The notes beneath the pieces were generated by a model. The model was not told the DNA's origin and ran no database searches. It was given only the letters and a program-made list of their open reading frames with translations. From assembly GCF_026309355.1 (NCBI RefSeq), contig NZ_JAPJZK010000001.1, forward strand, positions 5,848,501-5,912,500: a stretch of 64,000 nucleotides of DNA, read 5' to 3'. The position numbers and the translations under genes were made by a program. Below are positions 35,419 to 44,737 of the stretch, piece by piece (within the stretch, counting starts at the first letter, position 1; every line of letters starts with the position of its first letter). The DNA is from Spartinivicinus marinus. GTDB lineage: Bacteria > Pseudomonadota > Gammaproteobacteria > Pseudomonadales > Zooshikellaceae.

Positions 35419-35744
35419 TAGGCGAACTCGATTTCAGTGAGAGTTAATTGCTGTCCTGAGATCAAAGTATAGTTATAACTACCACAGGGGCACGGTAAGC
35501 CCAGCCTGACTAGTTCAAACAATTTCTGACAATTATTACACCTGGCCTGACCACCGGGGTTGTCGATAACCAAGTCAGTTTTGGCTAAAGCGGCTTCTTC
35601 TTTCACCATCTCAAAACAGAACTGCAACCGGTCAGGATCCACGCAACTCAGCCCACCTACCTCAATACAGATTCTGCGGATGCTTTTATCGGTATAGGGC
35701 CTGACCTGTTGGAGTAGTGCCTGAATAATGGAGAGTTCGTGCAT
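35418..35744 (-). CDS. hypA: Hydrogenase nickel metallochaperone HypA
   Basis: 108 aa. N-terminal MHELSI gives the Ni-binding His, and the zinc site is CNNC...CPCG near residues 70-90. It is the usual size, and it works with HypB encoded directly downstream. Confidence 0.95.
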   Translation of the reverse strand: MHELSIIQALLQQVRPYTDKSIRRICIEVGGLSCVDPDRLQFCFEMVKEEAALAKTDLVIDNPGGQARCNNCQKLFELVRLGLPCPCGSYNYTLISGQQLTLTEIEFA

Positions 35745-35766
35745 AGCCTGTGATGATTAAGAGTAG

Positions 35767-36807
35767 TTAACAAATTCGTGGTAACTGCACGCCATAGGGT
35801 GTTTCCAACATTCGTTTTCCGCCATAGGCAGTCGATAAATAAACCATCCCCTGCGAAGTCTCGGTAACTTGGCCAACCACTTTGGCTTGTTGCCCCAAGG
35901 GATGGGACTGCATGAGCTGGAGGGCTTGCTCCACCTGCTGAGCTGGCACTACAAAGGCAGCCATTCCCTCATTGGCAAGAAACAGTGGCTCTAAGCCAAG
36001 AATTTCACAGATAGCTTGGGTTTGGGGACGAATGGGTAGTTCAGGCTCAAACAGCTCAATGGTCACTTGGGAGGCTTTGGCAATTTCATTCAGTACCACG
36101 CCCAAGCCACCACGGGTGGCATCACGCATACAGCGAATTTGTGGGCATTGGGCTAATAGGGGGTGAATCAATAAAGATAACGGGGCGCAATCGCTGCGAA
36201 GGTCACTGTAAAGCCCCAGGTTTTCTCTGGCTAACATCACTGCGGCACCATGATCGCCTATAAAACCATTGACCAGGATTTTGTCTCCTGGTTGTGCAGC
36301 ACTAACCTTTACCTGAATTCTACTGGGTATAACCCCCACCCCGGAGGTATTAATAAACAGCTGATCGGCCATCCCCCGCTCGACTACCTTAGTATCCCCA
36401 GTGACTATCCTCACCCCAGCCTGTTGAGCCGTTTTGGCCATAGAGCTGACAATGGATTCCAGCAGTTTGAACTCAATCCCTTCTTCGATAATAAACCCAG
36501 CACTGAGATACAAAGGCTTAGCGCCCCCTACAGCCAGGTCATTAACAGTGCCACAGACCGCTAGTTTGCCAATGTCACCGCAGGGGAAAATCAATGGTGT
36601 TACCACAAAGCTATCAGTGGTAAACGCCAGTCGATCCCCATGGGCTGTGAACTCAGCTAACGGCAGTTGCGCTTGATCTTCTTTGAGCTGACTTTGCAAG
36701 GGAGTGTCATCAAAGACACTAAGGAAAATCTCATCAATCAACTGCTGCATAGCTCTGCCACCCGCACCGTGGGCCAGAGTAATAATGGGGGAATCGGTTT
36801 TAACCAA
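35767..36807 (-). CDS. hypE: Carbamoyl-dehydratase HypE
   Basis: 346 aa of the PurM/HypE fold: ITLAHGAGGRAMQQLI at the start, FTTDSFVVTPLIFPCGDIGKLAVCGTVNDLAVGGA, and the essential C-terminal cysteine in PRIC. It makes the cyanide ligand with HypF. It is separated from hypD by a 392-base region holding two inverted-repeat elements, so hypE-hypA-hypB-hydBGDA may need its own promoter. Confidence 0.95.
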   Translation of the reverse strand: MVKTDSPIITLAHGAGGRAMQQLIDEIFLSVFDDTPLQSQLKEDQAQLPLAEFTAHGDRLAFTTDSFVVTPLIFPCGDIGKLAVCGTVNDLAVGGAKPLYLSAGFIIEEGIEFKLLESIVSSMAKTAQQAGVRIVTGDTKVVERGMADQLFINTSGVGVIPSRIQVKVSAAQPGDKILVNGFIGDHGAAVMLARENLGLYSDLRSDCAPLSLLIHPLLAQCPQIRCMRDATRGGLGVVLNEIAKASQVTIELFEPELPIRPQTQAICEILGLEPLFLANEGMAAFVVPAQQVEQALQLMQSHPLGQQAKVVGQVTETSQGMVYLSTAYGGKRMLETPYGVQLPRIC

Positions 36808-36890
36808 AATCCAAGTTCTCCTTATCAGGCACCCAATTTAGCTCCTTCTCCCTTTGAAAACTATCTCGAAAGGGGCTGAAAATAAGTCTA

Positions 36891-37043
36891 GTGTCTGATA
36901 TGGAATAACAGACTATTCTTCTGCCACTCTTGAAGGGCCATCCTTGGCCCATCAAGAGTTAAAGCGACATCCATGTCGCAGCGATAGAATACCCTGTTGC
37001 TCAATATTTATTCTCCAATAACCTGCTATCCCAAATCAGACAC
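36891..37043. repeat. Inverted-repeat element with TGTCTGAT ends, between hypD and hypE
   Basis: 153 bases. The ends are GTGTCTGATATGGAATAACAG and its imperfect inverse; the right end reads CTGCTATCCCAAATCAGACAC. The interior holds two perfect or near-perfect hairpins: ACTCTTGA/TCAAGAGT with an inner GGGCC/GGCCC stem, and GCGACAT-CC-ATGTCGC. No ORF. It could be a small mobile element or an mRNA processing/termination unit. Confidence 0.7.
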
Positions 37044-37077
37044 AAAACTCAGTATTCCTCTGATACTTGAGGTGCTT

Positions 37078-37200
37078 ACAAAACGTTATGAGCGAAGCAA
37101 AGACAAGGCAAAAATCGACGAGAAGGCGGAGTTTATATTTGAATAAATGAGCACTTTGAGTCGATTTTTAACGCAGTATTTGCAAGCGCAATAGTTTTGT
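37078..37200. repeat. 123-base inverted-repeat element ending at the hypD stop codon
   Basis: The left end ACAAAACGTTATGAGCG... runs to AAAAATCGAC, and the right end is its imperfect inverse, GTCGATTTTTAACG...ATAGTTTTGT. The inverted repeats are about 41 bases. This style of sequence is common between genes of marine gammaproteobacteria. The last base supplies the first T of the hypD stop triplet on the plus strand (minus-strand TAA). Confidence 0.75.
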
Positions 37201-38321
37201 TATGTACCTTTGTAGTAATAATAGGCTGCACATGCCCCTTCTCCCGACACCATCAGCGCCCCCTTTGGATTCTCTGGTGTACATTGCTTGCGAAACAAAG
37301 GGCACTGGTCAGGCTTGAGTTTTCCCATTAACACTGCATTACAGTAACCAGGGTCTTTTATTTCAACAGAAGATTGAGACAAGACTGTGTTGTTCAGCAG
37401 TTGCCTAGCATCAAACGCCTGATAACACTCTTTAATTTTGACGCTAGAACCAGGGACCACTCCTAGTCCTCGCCACTGACTATCTACACCGTCATCAAAC
37501 ACTGTTGAAATAGCCTGTTGCGCTGATAAATTTCCCTCAGCAGTGACTACTCGTGCATAAGCATTTTCGATTTCGCAACGACCCTGCGCTAATTGCAAAA
37601 TGAGTTGATAGAGTGCCTGGAGAAAATCTACTGGCTCAAACCCGGCAATGACCAGTGGCTTTCGGTAGCGTTTCGCAATGGGCTGGTAGGCATGAGCTCC
37701 AATAACCATGCTGACATGGCCAGGCCCAACGAAGCCGTCTAACTGGACTTTTTCCCCTGCTAATAAGGCCATTAGGGTTGGCATTAGCCGGATGTGATGA
37801 CACAAAAAACGTAAATTATTAATGCCTTGCTGAGCGGCTGTAAGCAAAGAAAAAGCAATACTGGGCATGGTGGTATCAAAACCAATGGCGAAAAAAACCA
37901 CCTGTTTATCTGGATTATTTTTCGCTAAGGCAATGGCATCTAACGGAGAATACAACACCTGTATATCCGCACCTTGCGCTTTGGCCTTCAACAAACTTTT
38001 CTTTGAACCCGGTACCCGCAATGGGTCACCAAAGCTGGTGAAAATCACATCTGATTGTTCAGCAATAGTCACTGCTTGATCAATGGCTTCAATGGGTAAT
38101 ACACAAACAGGGCAGCCGGGGCCATGAATAAACTCGATAGATTTGGGAATTAACTGATCTAAGCCAAATTTAAAAATAGCATGGGTATGTCCGCCGCAAA
38201 CCTCCATAATCTGTAATGGGCGCCCCCATTTATCAGCCAGTGGGTCCGCGACAGTCTGAATCAGCTTAACCTGTTTGGTTACCTGGCTACTGTCACGGAA
38301 GACACTCGTAAGCATCATCAT
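37200..38321 (-). CDS. hypD: Hydrogenase Fe(CN)2CO assembly scaffold HypD
   Basis: 373 aa with the HypD signatures MEVCGGHTHAIFKFGLDQLIP, IHGPGCPVCVLP and GFVGPGHVSMVIG, plus the C-terminal 4Fe-4S Cys set (GYCNAVLMGKLKPDQCPLFRKQCTPENPKGALMVSGEGACAAYY is spread over the last 45 residues). It overlaps hypC by four bases (ATGA). Confidence 0.95.
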   Translation of the reverse strand: MMMLTSVFRDSSQVTKQVKLIQTVADPLADKWGRPLQIMEVCGGHTHAIFKFGLDQLIPKSIEFIHGPGCPVCVLPIEAIDQAVTIAEQSDVIFTSFGDPLRVPGSKKSLLKAKAQGADIQVLYSPLDAIALAKNNPDKQVVFFAIGFDTTMPSIAFSLLTAAQQGINNLRFLCHHIRLMPTLMALLAGEKVQLDGFVGPGHVSMVIGAHAYQPIAKRYRKPLVIAGFEPVDFLQALYQLILQLAQGRCEIENAYARVVTAEGNLSAQQAISTVFDDGVDSQWRGLGVVPGSSVKIKECYQAFDARQLLNNTVLSQSSVEIKDPGYCNAVLMGKLKPDQCPLFRKQCTPENPKGALMVSGEGACAAYYYYKGT

Positions 38322-38566
38322 TGGCTATCAGGATCCATTTGCGCCAATAAATCCAAAGCTCGATCAGCTTCTTCTTGGTTAATTAATGCCATGGCAAAAC
38401 CGACATGAAGTAATACCCACTCCCCCACTAACGACTCAATCGTTTTTCCCTTTAACGTCAACATCGCCACACTTACCTGTCGTTGCACCCCAGCCGTTTC
38501 CGCTAGCGCCAAGCTGTTTGCCAAGTCCGTAATAGCAATAATTTTTGCAGGTATGCCTAGGCACAT
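38318..38566 (-). CDS. hypC: Hydrogenase assembly chaperone HypC
   Basis: 82 aa beginning MCLGIPAKI, whose Cys2 binds the Fe(CN)2CO unit. The protein then has the family GEWVLLHVGFAMALI segment. It is translated ahead of and coupled to hypD, its partner. Confidence 0.95.
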   Translation of the reverse strand: MCLGIPAKIIAITDLANSLALAETAGVQRQVSVAMLTLKGKTIESLVGEWVLLHVGFAMALINQEEADRALDLLAQMDPDSQ

Positions 38567-38584
38567 GCTCAGTAATAATCCATT

Positions 38585-39946
38585 TTATTTTAAGCTGACA
38601 CATTCTAAATAATCAGGTACTCGAACTGGCCACCCAAGGTCATCTTGAATATGTAATCGCATAGCATCTGCTGCAACCGGCTCACCATGGGTGACAAAGG
38701 TCATTTTGGGCGGTTGGGTAAGCTGATTTAACCAGTGAAGAATTTCATAATAGTCTCCATGGGCTGATAAACTATCAAGATGATAAACAGAGGCTTTTAT
38801 CGGGTAGTATTGCCCATGAATTTTAATCTGGGTTGCCCCGTGGGTCATCGCATCACCTCGGGTGCCAGGTGCTTGAAAGCCAACAAATACAACACTATTT
38901 TTCTGATGAGAGACTAACGTTTTTAAGTGGTGTAATACTCTACCACCGCTTGCCATCCCACTTGCAGAAATAATAATGGCAGGAAATTTCTTGTTATTTA
39001 AGGCAATAGACTCTTCTGCAGTACGAATAAAATGAGTACCTTTATCAATAAGGTGGCACTCTTCTTTGGATAATTTATGCTCTTTATAATGCTGGCAGAA
39101 TACTTCGGTAGCACTGATCGCCATTGGGCTGTTTAAATAAACAGGAATATCTGGAATCGCTTTTTTAGCTTTTAGCTGGTGAATAATATACAACACTGTT
39201 TGAGTACGCCCTACCGCGAATGCTGGTATAAGAATAATACCACCATGCTTAACCGTTTGATTAATGACGACTTCTAATAGTTGATAAGGGTCTGTTTCTT
39301 CGTGGCGACGATCACCATAAGTGGACTCTACCACTACATAGTCGGGCCGCTCTTTTATTGGCTCTGGTGCTTGCATAATAATATCATTATTTCTGCCAAC
39401 ATCCCCACTAAATAGAATTTTGCAATTTTTCGTTTTGATTAACAGTGCTGAAGACCCCAAAATATGTCCAACAGGATTAAAGGTAATCTGCAAGCCTGTT
39501 ACTAGCTCGAAAGTTTCATGGTAGTGTTTTGTAACGAATAACTTTAGAGAGTCTCTAGCCTCTGCTTCTGTATATAAAGGTAAAGCAGGATGATGTTTTG
39601 AAAACTTATATTTATTGGCGTAACGGGCATCTTCTTCTTGGAGAAAGCCTGAGTCTGGTAGCAAAATATTACACAACGCAAGTGTTGCTTTAGTACAATA
39701 TATTGGGCCACTGAAGCCATGTTTAATTAAGGCGGGAATATAGCCACTATGGTCTAAATGGGCATGGGTTAATATAATGGCTGTTATAGCAGCAGGATTG
39801 ACAGGGAATTGCTGCCAGTTACGTAACCTGACATTTTTAACCCCCTGATAAAGCCCACAATCGACAAGTATCTTCTTATCTTGGTAAGTAATTAGATACT
39901 TTGAGCCTGTTACTGTTCCAGTGCCTCCTAAAAATTGTAATTTCAT
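38585..39946 (-). CDS. MBL-fold beta-CASP RNA-processing exonuclease
   Basis: 453 aa from the chosen ATG at 39946 (MKLQFLGGTGTVTGS, the normal family start); a start 10 codons upstream would overlap the UspA gene. Metallo-beta-lactamase motifs: TGSKYLI, HAHLDHSG, GDVGR, then the beta-CASP region with HFIRTAEES, SASGMASGGRVLHHL and a late FVTHGEP. This is the Ysh1/CPSF73-like family of RNA nucleases. Its place inside a hydrogenase operon next to UspA recurs in bacteria with stress- or hypoxia-induced gene sets. Confidence 0.88.
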   Translation of the reverse strand: MKLQFLGGTGTVTGSKYLITYQDKKILVDCGLYQGVKNVRLRNWQQFPVNPAAITAIILTHAHLDHSGYIPALIKHGFSGPIYCTKATLALCNILLPDSGFLQEEDARYANKYKFSKHHPALPLYTEAEARDSLKLFVTKHYHETFELVTGLQITFNPVGHILGSSALLIKTKNCKILFSGDVGRNNDIIMQAPEPIKERPDYVVVESTYGDRRHEETDPYQLLEVVINQTVKHGGIILIPAFAVGRTQTVLYIIHQLKAKKAIPDIPVYLNSPMAISATEVFCQHYKEHKLSKEECHLIDKGTHFIRTAEESIALNNKKFPAIIISASGMASGGRVLHHLKTLVSHQKNSVVFVGFQAPGTRGDAMTHGATQIKIHGQYYPIKASVYHLDSLSAHGDYYEILHWLNQLTQPPKMTFVTHGEPVAADAMRLHIQDDLGWPVRVPDYLECVSLK

Positions 39947-39948
39947 TG

Positions 39949-40377
39949 TTATCGTTTCAATACTAAAGTAGGGCAAGTAGTAAATCTAATAACCCGCTCA
40001 GCCACTGAGCCTAGCATAAATCTTTTAAAACCATGGTAACCATGAGAAGAGATAACAACTAAACCTGCATTGATTTTTCTTGCATACTCAGCAATTTCAC
40101 TACCAGGGTCTCCCGATAATACAACGCTGTTAATTCCCTGCCAGTTATGCTTTTGAATATATTGTTGCAAATAAGCTTCTACTTCTTTTTGGTGTCTTTC
40201 TTCATCCAATTGCACAAAAGCCGTACCAGCCGTAACATAGTTTACAGGGTATTTTACATGTACTACTGTCACTTTTTGTGGAGACTCTGCCAGTTCTAAC
40301 GCTGACTGCACTGCATCTGTGCACTCTTCAGAGAAATCAACAGGCACAATAATTGTGTTGATTTGTAGTAAGTTCAT
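39949..40377 (-). CDS. Universal stress protein (UspA, single domain)
   Basis: 142 aa. It starts INTIIVPVDFSEECTDAVQSALELA and ends with the ATP-loop pattern VISSHGYHGFKRFMLGSVAERVIRFTTCPTLVLKR. It is two bases from the nuclease gene downstream and 62 bases after the hypF stop, so it is read in the hydrogenase direction. Confidence 0.92.
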   Translation of the reverse strand: MNLLQINTIIVPVDFSEECTDAVQSALELAESPQKVTVVHVKYPVNYVTAGTAFVQLDEERHQKEVEAYLQQYIQKHNWQGINSVVLSGDPGSEIAEYARKINAGLVVISSHGYHGFKRFMLGSVAERVIRFTTCPTLVLKR

Positions 40378-40439
40378 ACAGAGTACCTCTGATTAACCTT
40401 TAATATTACATAATAGTTCTTTATTTATTGAAGTCGCTT

Positions 40440-42857
40440 TTACAGGTTTGTTTTTCCAATTTTTGCTAATGCTATAGCTGCTTGTCCTAAAGCAATGCCA
40501 CCATCATTACTGGGTACCTGGCTATGGGAATAAACCATTAATCCTAAAGCGCTGAGCTCCGCTATTAGCTCACTCAGGATCAGTTGGTTTTGAAATACCC
40601 CACCACTTAGCACCACTTCTGTAAATGTCAGCTGATCTTGCTCCAATAATTTGACCACCAACGCCTTTAGCCCTTTCACCAAGCTTAGCTGAAACTTAGC
40701 AGCCAACTCAGAATGACTGATACCTTGGCTTAATTCTGTAATCATTGCTGGCCAGATAGTAGTGGTATCCAGTAGCCAGTATTCCTGATTACGACAGACA
40801 GTAAACGGATAGTAATCAGTAATATCTGCATGATATGCCAAGGCCAAGGCTTCCAGCTTCATGGCTGCTTCCCCTTCAAAGCTCAGTTGCTTAGGGGCGA
40901 TTGCTAATAATGCAGCCACTGCATCTAATAGCCGACCGACAGAGCTGGTTTGGGGAAATTTATCTGTCATTTGCAATAACAATTGAGTTTCAGCGGTGTT
41001 CAGTTGTTTGAATACGGAAGGCGCTGAGTTGCTCTTGGATAACGTTTGCCAATAGCCTGCTTGAGCCAACAGTGCAATCAAGTTGCGCCAGGGCTGGCTG
41101 CTGGCTTTATCGCCGCCTAATAATGGAAAAGGCTTTAAGTGGGCAACTCGCCGATATTGATGATAATCTCCTAATAACAACTCCCCACCCCAAAATGTGC
41201 CATTATTACCATAGCCAAGCCCATCTAAAATAATGCCTAACACTGGCTGCTGGGGCATTACTTTATTTTCAGCCAGACATGCTGCCAAATGAGCATGATG
41301 GTGTTGTATTTTAATCAACGGCAGTTGTATTGTTTTTGCTATTTGTATGCCTAACCGGCTGGAAAAATAATCTGGATGTAAATCAACAGCAATTGCCTTG
41401 GGTTTTACCCCTAGCAAAGTTTGCAAATTGGCAATATCTGCATGTAATGTGTGAAAACAATCAGGATGAGATAAGTCGCCGTTATGGGTAGACAGTACTG
41501 CTTTTCCTGCTGTGGTCAGGCAAAAGGTATTTTTTAAGTCTGCGCCTAATGCTAGCACTACGTCATTATAAGTACTTAACTTGTTGGGTAGCTTGATTGA
41601 GTTAGGTACATAACCCCTGGCTCGGCGGATTAACCGAGGTTTATCTGCAATGATTTTCATCACTGAATCATCACAGCGGTGCGCTATATCTCTATTATGA
41701 AACAACCAACCATCGGCTAAATCAATTAATGCACTCTCTGCCTGATCATTTTCAGTGCAAATGGGAGCCCCCCTTACATTACCGGATGTCATGACTAAAG
41801 GTTGATTAAACTGCTTAAGTAGCAACCAATGTAAAGGAGAAGACGCAAGCATTACTCCAATAAATGCTTGGTCAGGTGCTAATTGATCTGCTAGTAGAGG
41901 CTGTTTGGGATCTAAATGCTTCTTGGCTAATAATACAATAGGTGCAGAATAACTGGATAATTGCTGCTGCTCCAATAAAGTCAGGTTAAAGAACTGTGCC
42001 GCTTGCTTAAGGTCGCACATCATAATGGCTAAAGGTTTAGCAGGTCGCTGTTTACATTGTCTTAAACGATTAATAGCGTTGCTATTGGTCGCATCACAGG
42101 TTAGTTGAAAGCCCCCGACTCCCTTGATTGCCAGTATTTTTCCTGTGGCTAACCACTCACAACACTGGTTGATTAACGCCTTTGCTTGGCCAGTTATTAC
42201 ATTATTTTTATTATCTTTTAGCCAAAGACTAGGGCCACATTTCGCACAAGCAATTGGTTCTGCATGAAAGCGCCGGTTAGTTGGGTCTGTATATTCTGCT
42301 TGGCATTGCTGACACAAAGGAAAGCTAGTCATGGTGGTACGGCTTCTGTCGTAAGGCATTGCTGTAAGAATGGAAAAGCGCGGGCCACACTGGGTACAGT
42401 TGATAAAGGGATAACCACAACGTCGGTTGGTAGAATCAGTTAATTCAGCTAAGCAAGCTTGGCAAAGTGCTAAATCGGCAGGAATAGCAACAGCCTGTCT
42501 TATTTGCCATTGTGCGCTTGTTACTCTACTGATTGCTTTTTCATCGTTATCACTGACCAGTATTTGAAAACGGCCAGTTTTTGCTTGGAAAATACAAGAT
42601 TGCCAGTGAATCTGATCGATATAAGCTAACGCAGGACATTCCGTTTTCAATCGGTGACAAAAATGCTCAGCGATTTCAACTGTGGTAAAAAGCCTGATTT
42701 CAACACCACAGCAGGTGTTTTTAACACTGCCCAATAGCCCCATTTTCTGGGCTAGTTGGTATACAAAAGGACGAAACCCAACGCCCTGAACACAGCCGTT
42801 AACCAATAAAAGAATACCCAATCGTAATGAAGCACGCTTTTGAATTTTCCAGCTCAC
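40440..42857 (-). CDS. hypF: Carbamoyltransferase HypF
   Basis: 805 aa with the complete layout: acylphosphatase domain (GCVQGVGFRPFVYQLA, about 20-35), two zinc fingers (CQACLAELTDSTNRRCGYPF, then CTQCGPRFSIL, CQQC and CAKCGP), a YrdC-like domain (GPSLWLKD to APICTEN), and a Kae1-like domain (HHHAHLAACLAEN, VLSGGVFQN, NDGGIALGQ). It transfers carbamoyl phosphate to the HypE cysteine. It overlaps the protease gene by four bases (ATGA). Confidence 0.95.
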   Translation of the reverse strand: MSWKIQKRASLRLGILLLVNGCVQGVGFRPFVYQLAQKMGLLGSVKNTCCGVEIRLFTTVEIAEHFCHRLKTECPALAYIDQIHWQSCIFQAKTGRFQILVSDNDEKAISRVTSAQWQIRQAVAIPADLALCQACLAELTDSTNRRCGYPFINCTQCGPRFSILTAMPYDRSRTTMTSFPLCQQCQAEYTDPTNRRFHAEPIACAKCGPSLWLKDNKNNVITGQAKALINQCCEWLATGKILAIKGVGGFQLTCDATNSNAINRLRQCKQRPAKPLAIMMCDLKQAAQFFNLTLLEQQQLSSYSAPIVLLAKKHLDPKQPLLADQLAPDQAFIGVMLASSPLHWLLLKQFNQPLVMTSGNVRGAPICTENDQAESALIDLADGWLFHNRDIAHRCDDSVMKIIADKPRLIRRARGYVPNSIKLPNKLSTYNDVVLALGADLKNTFCLTTAGKAVLSTHNGDLSHPDCFHTLHADIANLQTLLGVKPKAIAVDLHPDYFSSRLGIQIAKTIQLPLIKIQHHHAHLAACLAENKVMPQQPVLGIILDGLGYGNNGTFWGGELLLGDYHQYRRVAHLKPFPLLGGDKASSQPWRNLIALLAQAGYWQTLSKSNSAPSVFKQLNTAETQLLLQMTDKFPQTSSVGRLLDAVAALLAIAPKQLSFEGEAAMKLEALALAYHADITDYYPFTVCRNQEYWLLDTTTIWPAMITELSQGISHSELAAKFQLSLVKGLKALVVKLLEQDQLTFTEVVLSGGVFQNQLILSELIAELSALGLMVYSHSQVPSNDGGIALGQAAIALAKIGKTNL

Positions 42858-43348
42858 CCCTGCGATAACTCTTTTATGATTTTTTGATGTAACCGATGAC
42901 AGACATCAGATAACGTTTGCTCAACCTGCTCATTTAATTTGCCACTAAAAGGAGTAAAATTAGCACCACCTATCGCCACTATATCAATGACAGGTAATGG
43001 ATAAATTAATAAAGGTACTAACGACAATAACTCTTTAATCCCCCCGCCATGTTCAATACTTTGGGCTGCTTGTAAAAAATCAGCCCCTTGATCCGCCTTT
43101 AGTTCAACACTAGAAAAATAAGTAACTTGTCCAACCTGACTTGGACTGTTAAAACAGTCAATTAAAATTACTTTTTTGCAGTGACGAAATTGCGGTATGA
43201 GTGTTAAGCCACCAGTATTGCCATCAACTAATTCAACACTATCTGGCCAACGAAACTGTTTCAGTAATGTTACTGCATGGTAACCAATAGCATCATCACC
43301 ATGCAGTGGATTACCTGCTCCAATGATACGTATGTTAATCAAGATCAC
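42854..43348 (-). CDS. Hydrogenase maturation protease (HycI/HoxW type)
   Basis: 164 aa. IIGAGNPLHGDDAIGYHAVTLL gives the nickel-sensing Asp/His frame, LVDGNTGGLTLIPQF the second Asp, and VIDIVAIGGANFTPFSGKLNEQVEQTL the closing helix. It should remove the short tail after DPCISCSTH of the large subunit. It is the first gene of the hydrogenase maturation run, so its upstream region (43349-43557) probably holds the operon promoter. Confidence 0.9.
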   Translation of the reverse strand: MILINIRIIGAGNPLHGDDAIGYHAVTLLKQFRWPDSVELVDGNTGGLTLIPQFRHCKKVILIDCFNSPSQVGQVTYFSSVELKADQGADFLQAAQSIEHGGGIKELLSLVPLLIYPLPVIDIVAIGGANFTPFSGKLNEQVEQTLSDVCHRLHQKIIKELSQG

Positions 43349-43557
43349 TATCGTTGTTGTATTTTATTATCAACATTATAGGGCGCCTCTAATAAATACC
43401 CCACTTTAGAAGTAAACAATTATTAGAGAGGTTTTTTAGCTGAGACAAGGTCCTGCATATCATCTATCTTTAATGGGTTATTTAGCCAACCCAAGCAGCA
43501 TACTAATCAGTTGCTGTAAAGTCATCAGCTGGATTGAATATCCAAAGGAGATGGAAA

Positions 43558-44595
43558 ATGAATATCGCATTGAAGTATACCATTTTACCCAATAACACTT
43601 ATAAGCTCTTAGCAAAAAGTTTCAATGAGTGTGCAGGTGTATCCTGGAAAAAAATAGAGCAAGCGAACCCAGGTATTTCACCTAAGTATTTAACACCAGG
43701 GCAAGTCATTAGCATACCAGCAACAACAAGTGACAACATTGTTTTACACTACACTATTTTAAGCGGTGACACTTATTACAATATTTCTCAACGGCTAGCT
43801 GAAACAGCCAATATCACAGCAAAAGCAATTGAACAAGCCAATCCTGGGGTTACTCCTACCGATCTTCAAGTAGGTCAAGTCATTAATATTCCCGCGACAA
43901 ACACAGGTGCTTCTACTTCAAGCACACAGCAACCAACCAGCACCAAAACAGTGGCATCAACGGTTGGCTATTATGACTGGACCTGGTCACCTACCTCACC
44001 TACTGCCGACGCTAATCTGGGCATAGCATTCAGTGGTTGGGTTGATCCACAACAAGCGCTCAGTGACAGCAACAATGTTTATAATGACCTTGCTGGCAAA
44101 AAATACATCAGTTTAGGCGGGGGAAATGATAATGGCAGCTGGACAAATTCATCTTTGAGTGAAGTAACCAGCGCAATCAATAATTCAGACTTCAGCCAAT
44201 ATGATGGCATTGTATATGATATTGAGGTTGGCGATTCAGGGTTAGAAACATCGTTTAAGCAGTCGTTTCAAGCAGCTAAAAAAAACAACCTTTCAGTATT
44301 AGTAACCGTTAGTCACTCCGCACCCTATGGCATTTCAGATGCGTCTACACTGATGCAGAGTTTTTTTAACAGTAACAATATTGATATACTTTCCCCACAG
44401 CTGTATACCACAGGTAATGAAACAGAGAATGATTATGCTATAAGCCAAGGCGTACAGTGGAGCCAATATGCTGAGGCAAAACCAGAAATTGTTGTCAGTA
44501 TTGTGAAGGCTGATATGTACCAAAGTGCCGTACAGTACTTCTCAAAGGTTAATGTCAATTTAAAAGGCTATCTTGTTTGGGCTAAAAGCGGCTAA
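43558..44595 (+). CDS. Two LysM domains fused to a GH18-like chitinase barrel
   Basis: 345 aa from ATG 43558, chosen because AAAGGAG lies just upstream; a TTG at 43534 lacks a site. Two LysM repeats (YTILPNNTYKLLAKSFNEC and YTILSGDTYYNISQRLAET, each closing with GQVI.IPAT) are followed by a Ser/Thr linker and a barrel. The barrel has the strands KKYISLGGGND and YDGIVYDIEVG, a shape like the GH18 active-site strand but with DIE in place of DGxDxDxE, so catalysis is uncertain. No signal peptide is visible; LysM suggests binding to chitin or peptidoglycan. Confidence 0.7.
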   Translation: MNIALKYTILPNNTYKLLAKSFNECAGVSWKKIEQANPGISPKYLTPGQVISIPATTSDNIVLHYTILSGDTYYNISQRLAETANITAKAIEQANPGVTPTDLQVGQVINIPATNTGASTSSTQQPTSTKTVASTVGYYDWTWSPTSPTADANLGIAFSGWVDPQQALSDSNNVYNDLAGKKYISLGGGNDNGSWTNSSLSEVTSAINNSDFSQYDGIVYDIEVGDSGLETSFKQSFQAAKKNNLSVLVTVSHSAPYGISDASTLMQSFFNSNNIDILSPQLYTTGNETENDYAISQGVQWSQYAEAKPEIVVSIVKADMYQSAVQYFSKVNVNLKGYLVWAKSG

Positions 44596-44598
44596 AGT

Positions 44599-44646
44599 TC
44601 ATTATCGCTCGACAGTCGCCCCTAAAAGCCATTCGCTTTGGCTATA
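44599..44646. repeat. Single end of a TATACCC-family element
   Basis: CCCCTAAAAGCCATTCGC...GGCTATA is the inverse of one family end (compare TTTTTAGGGGAGGC in the 4285 and 14466 copies). No partner end is found. The remainder of the gap up to 45129 holds a 17-base tandem repeat and a possible sigma-54 promoter. Confidence 0.5.
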
Positions 44647-44703
44647 TATAAAAATATTACAATAACTTTGATGTAAAGTGGTTGCCTTTTGAATAGCCAC
44701 TTT

Positions 44704-44737
44704 ACAGAGCAGACATAAATACAGAGCAGACATAAAT
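44704..44737. repeat. 17-base perfect tandem repeat
   Basis: ACAGAGCAGACATAAAT occurs twice in direct succession (44704-44720 and 44721-44737) in the intergenic region. This is probably a slippage product. Confidence 0.85.
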
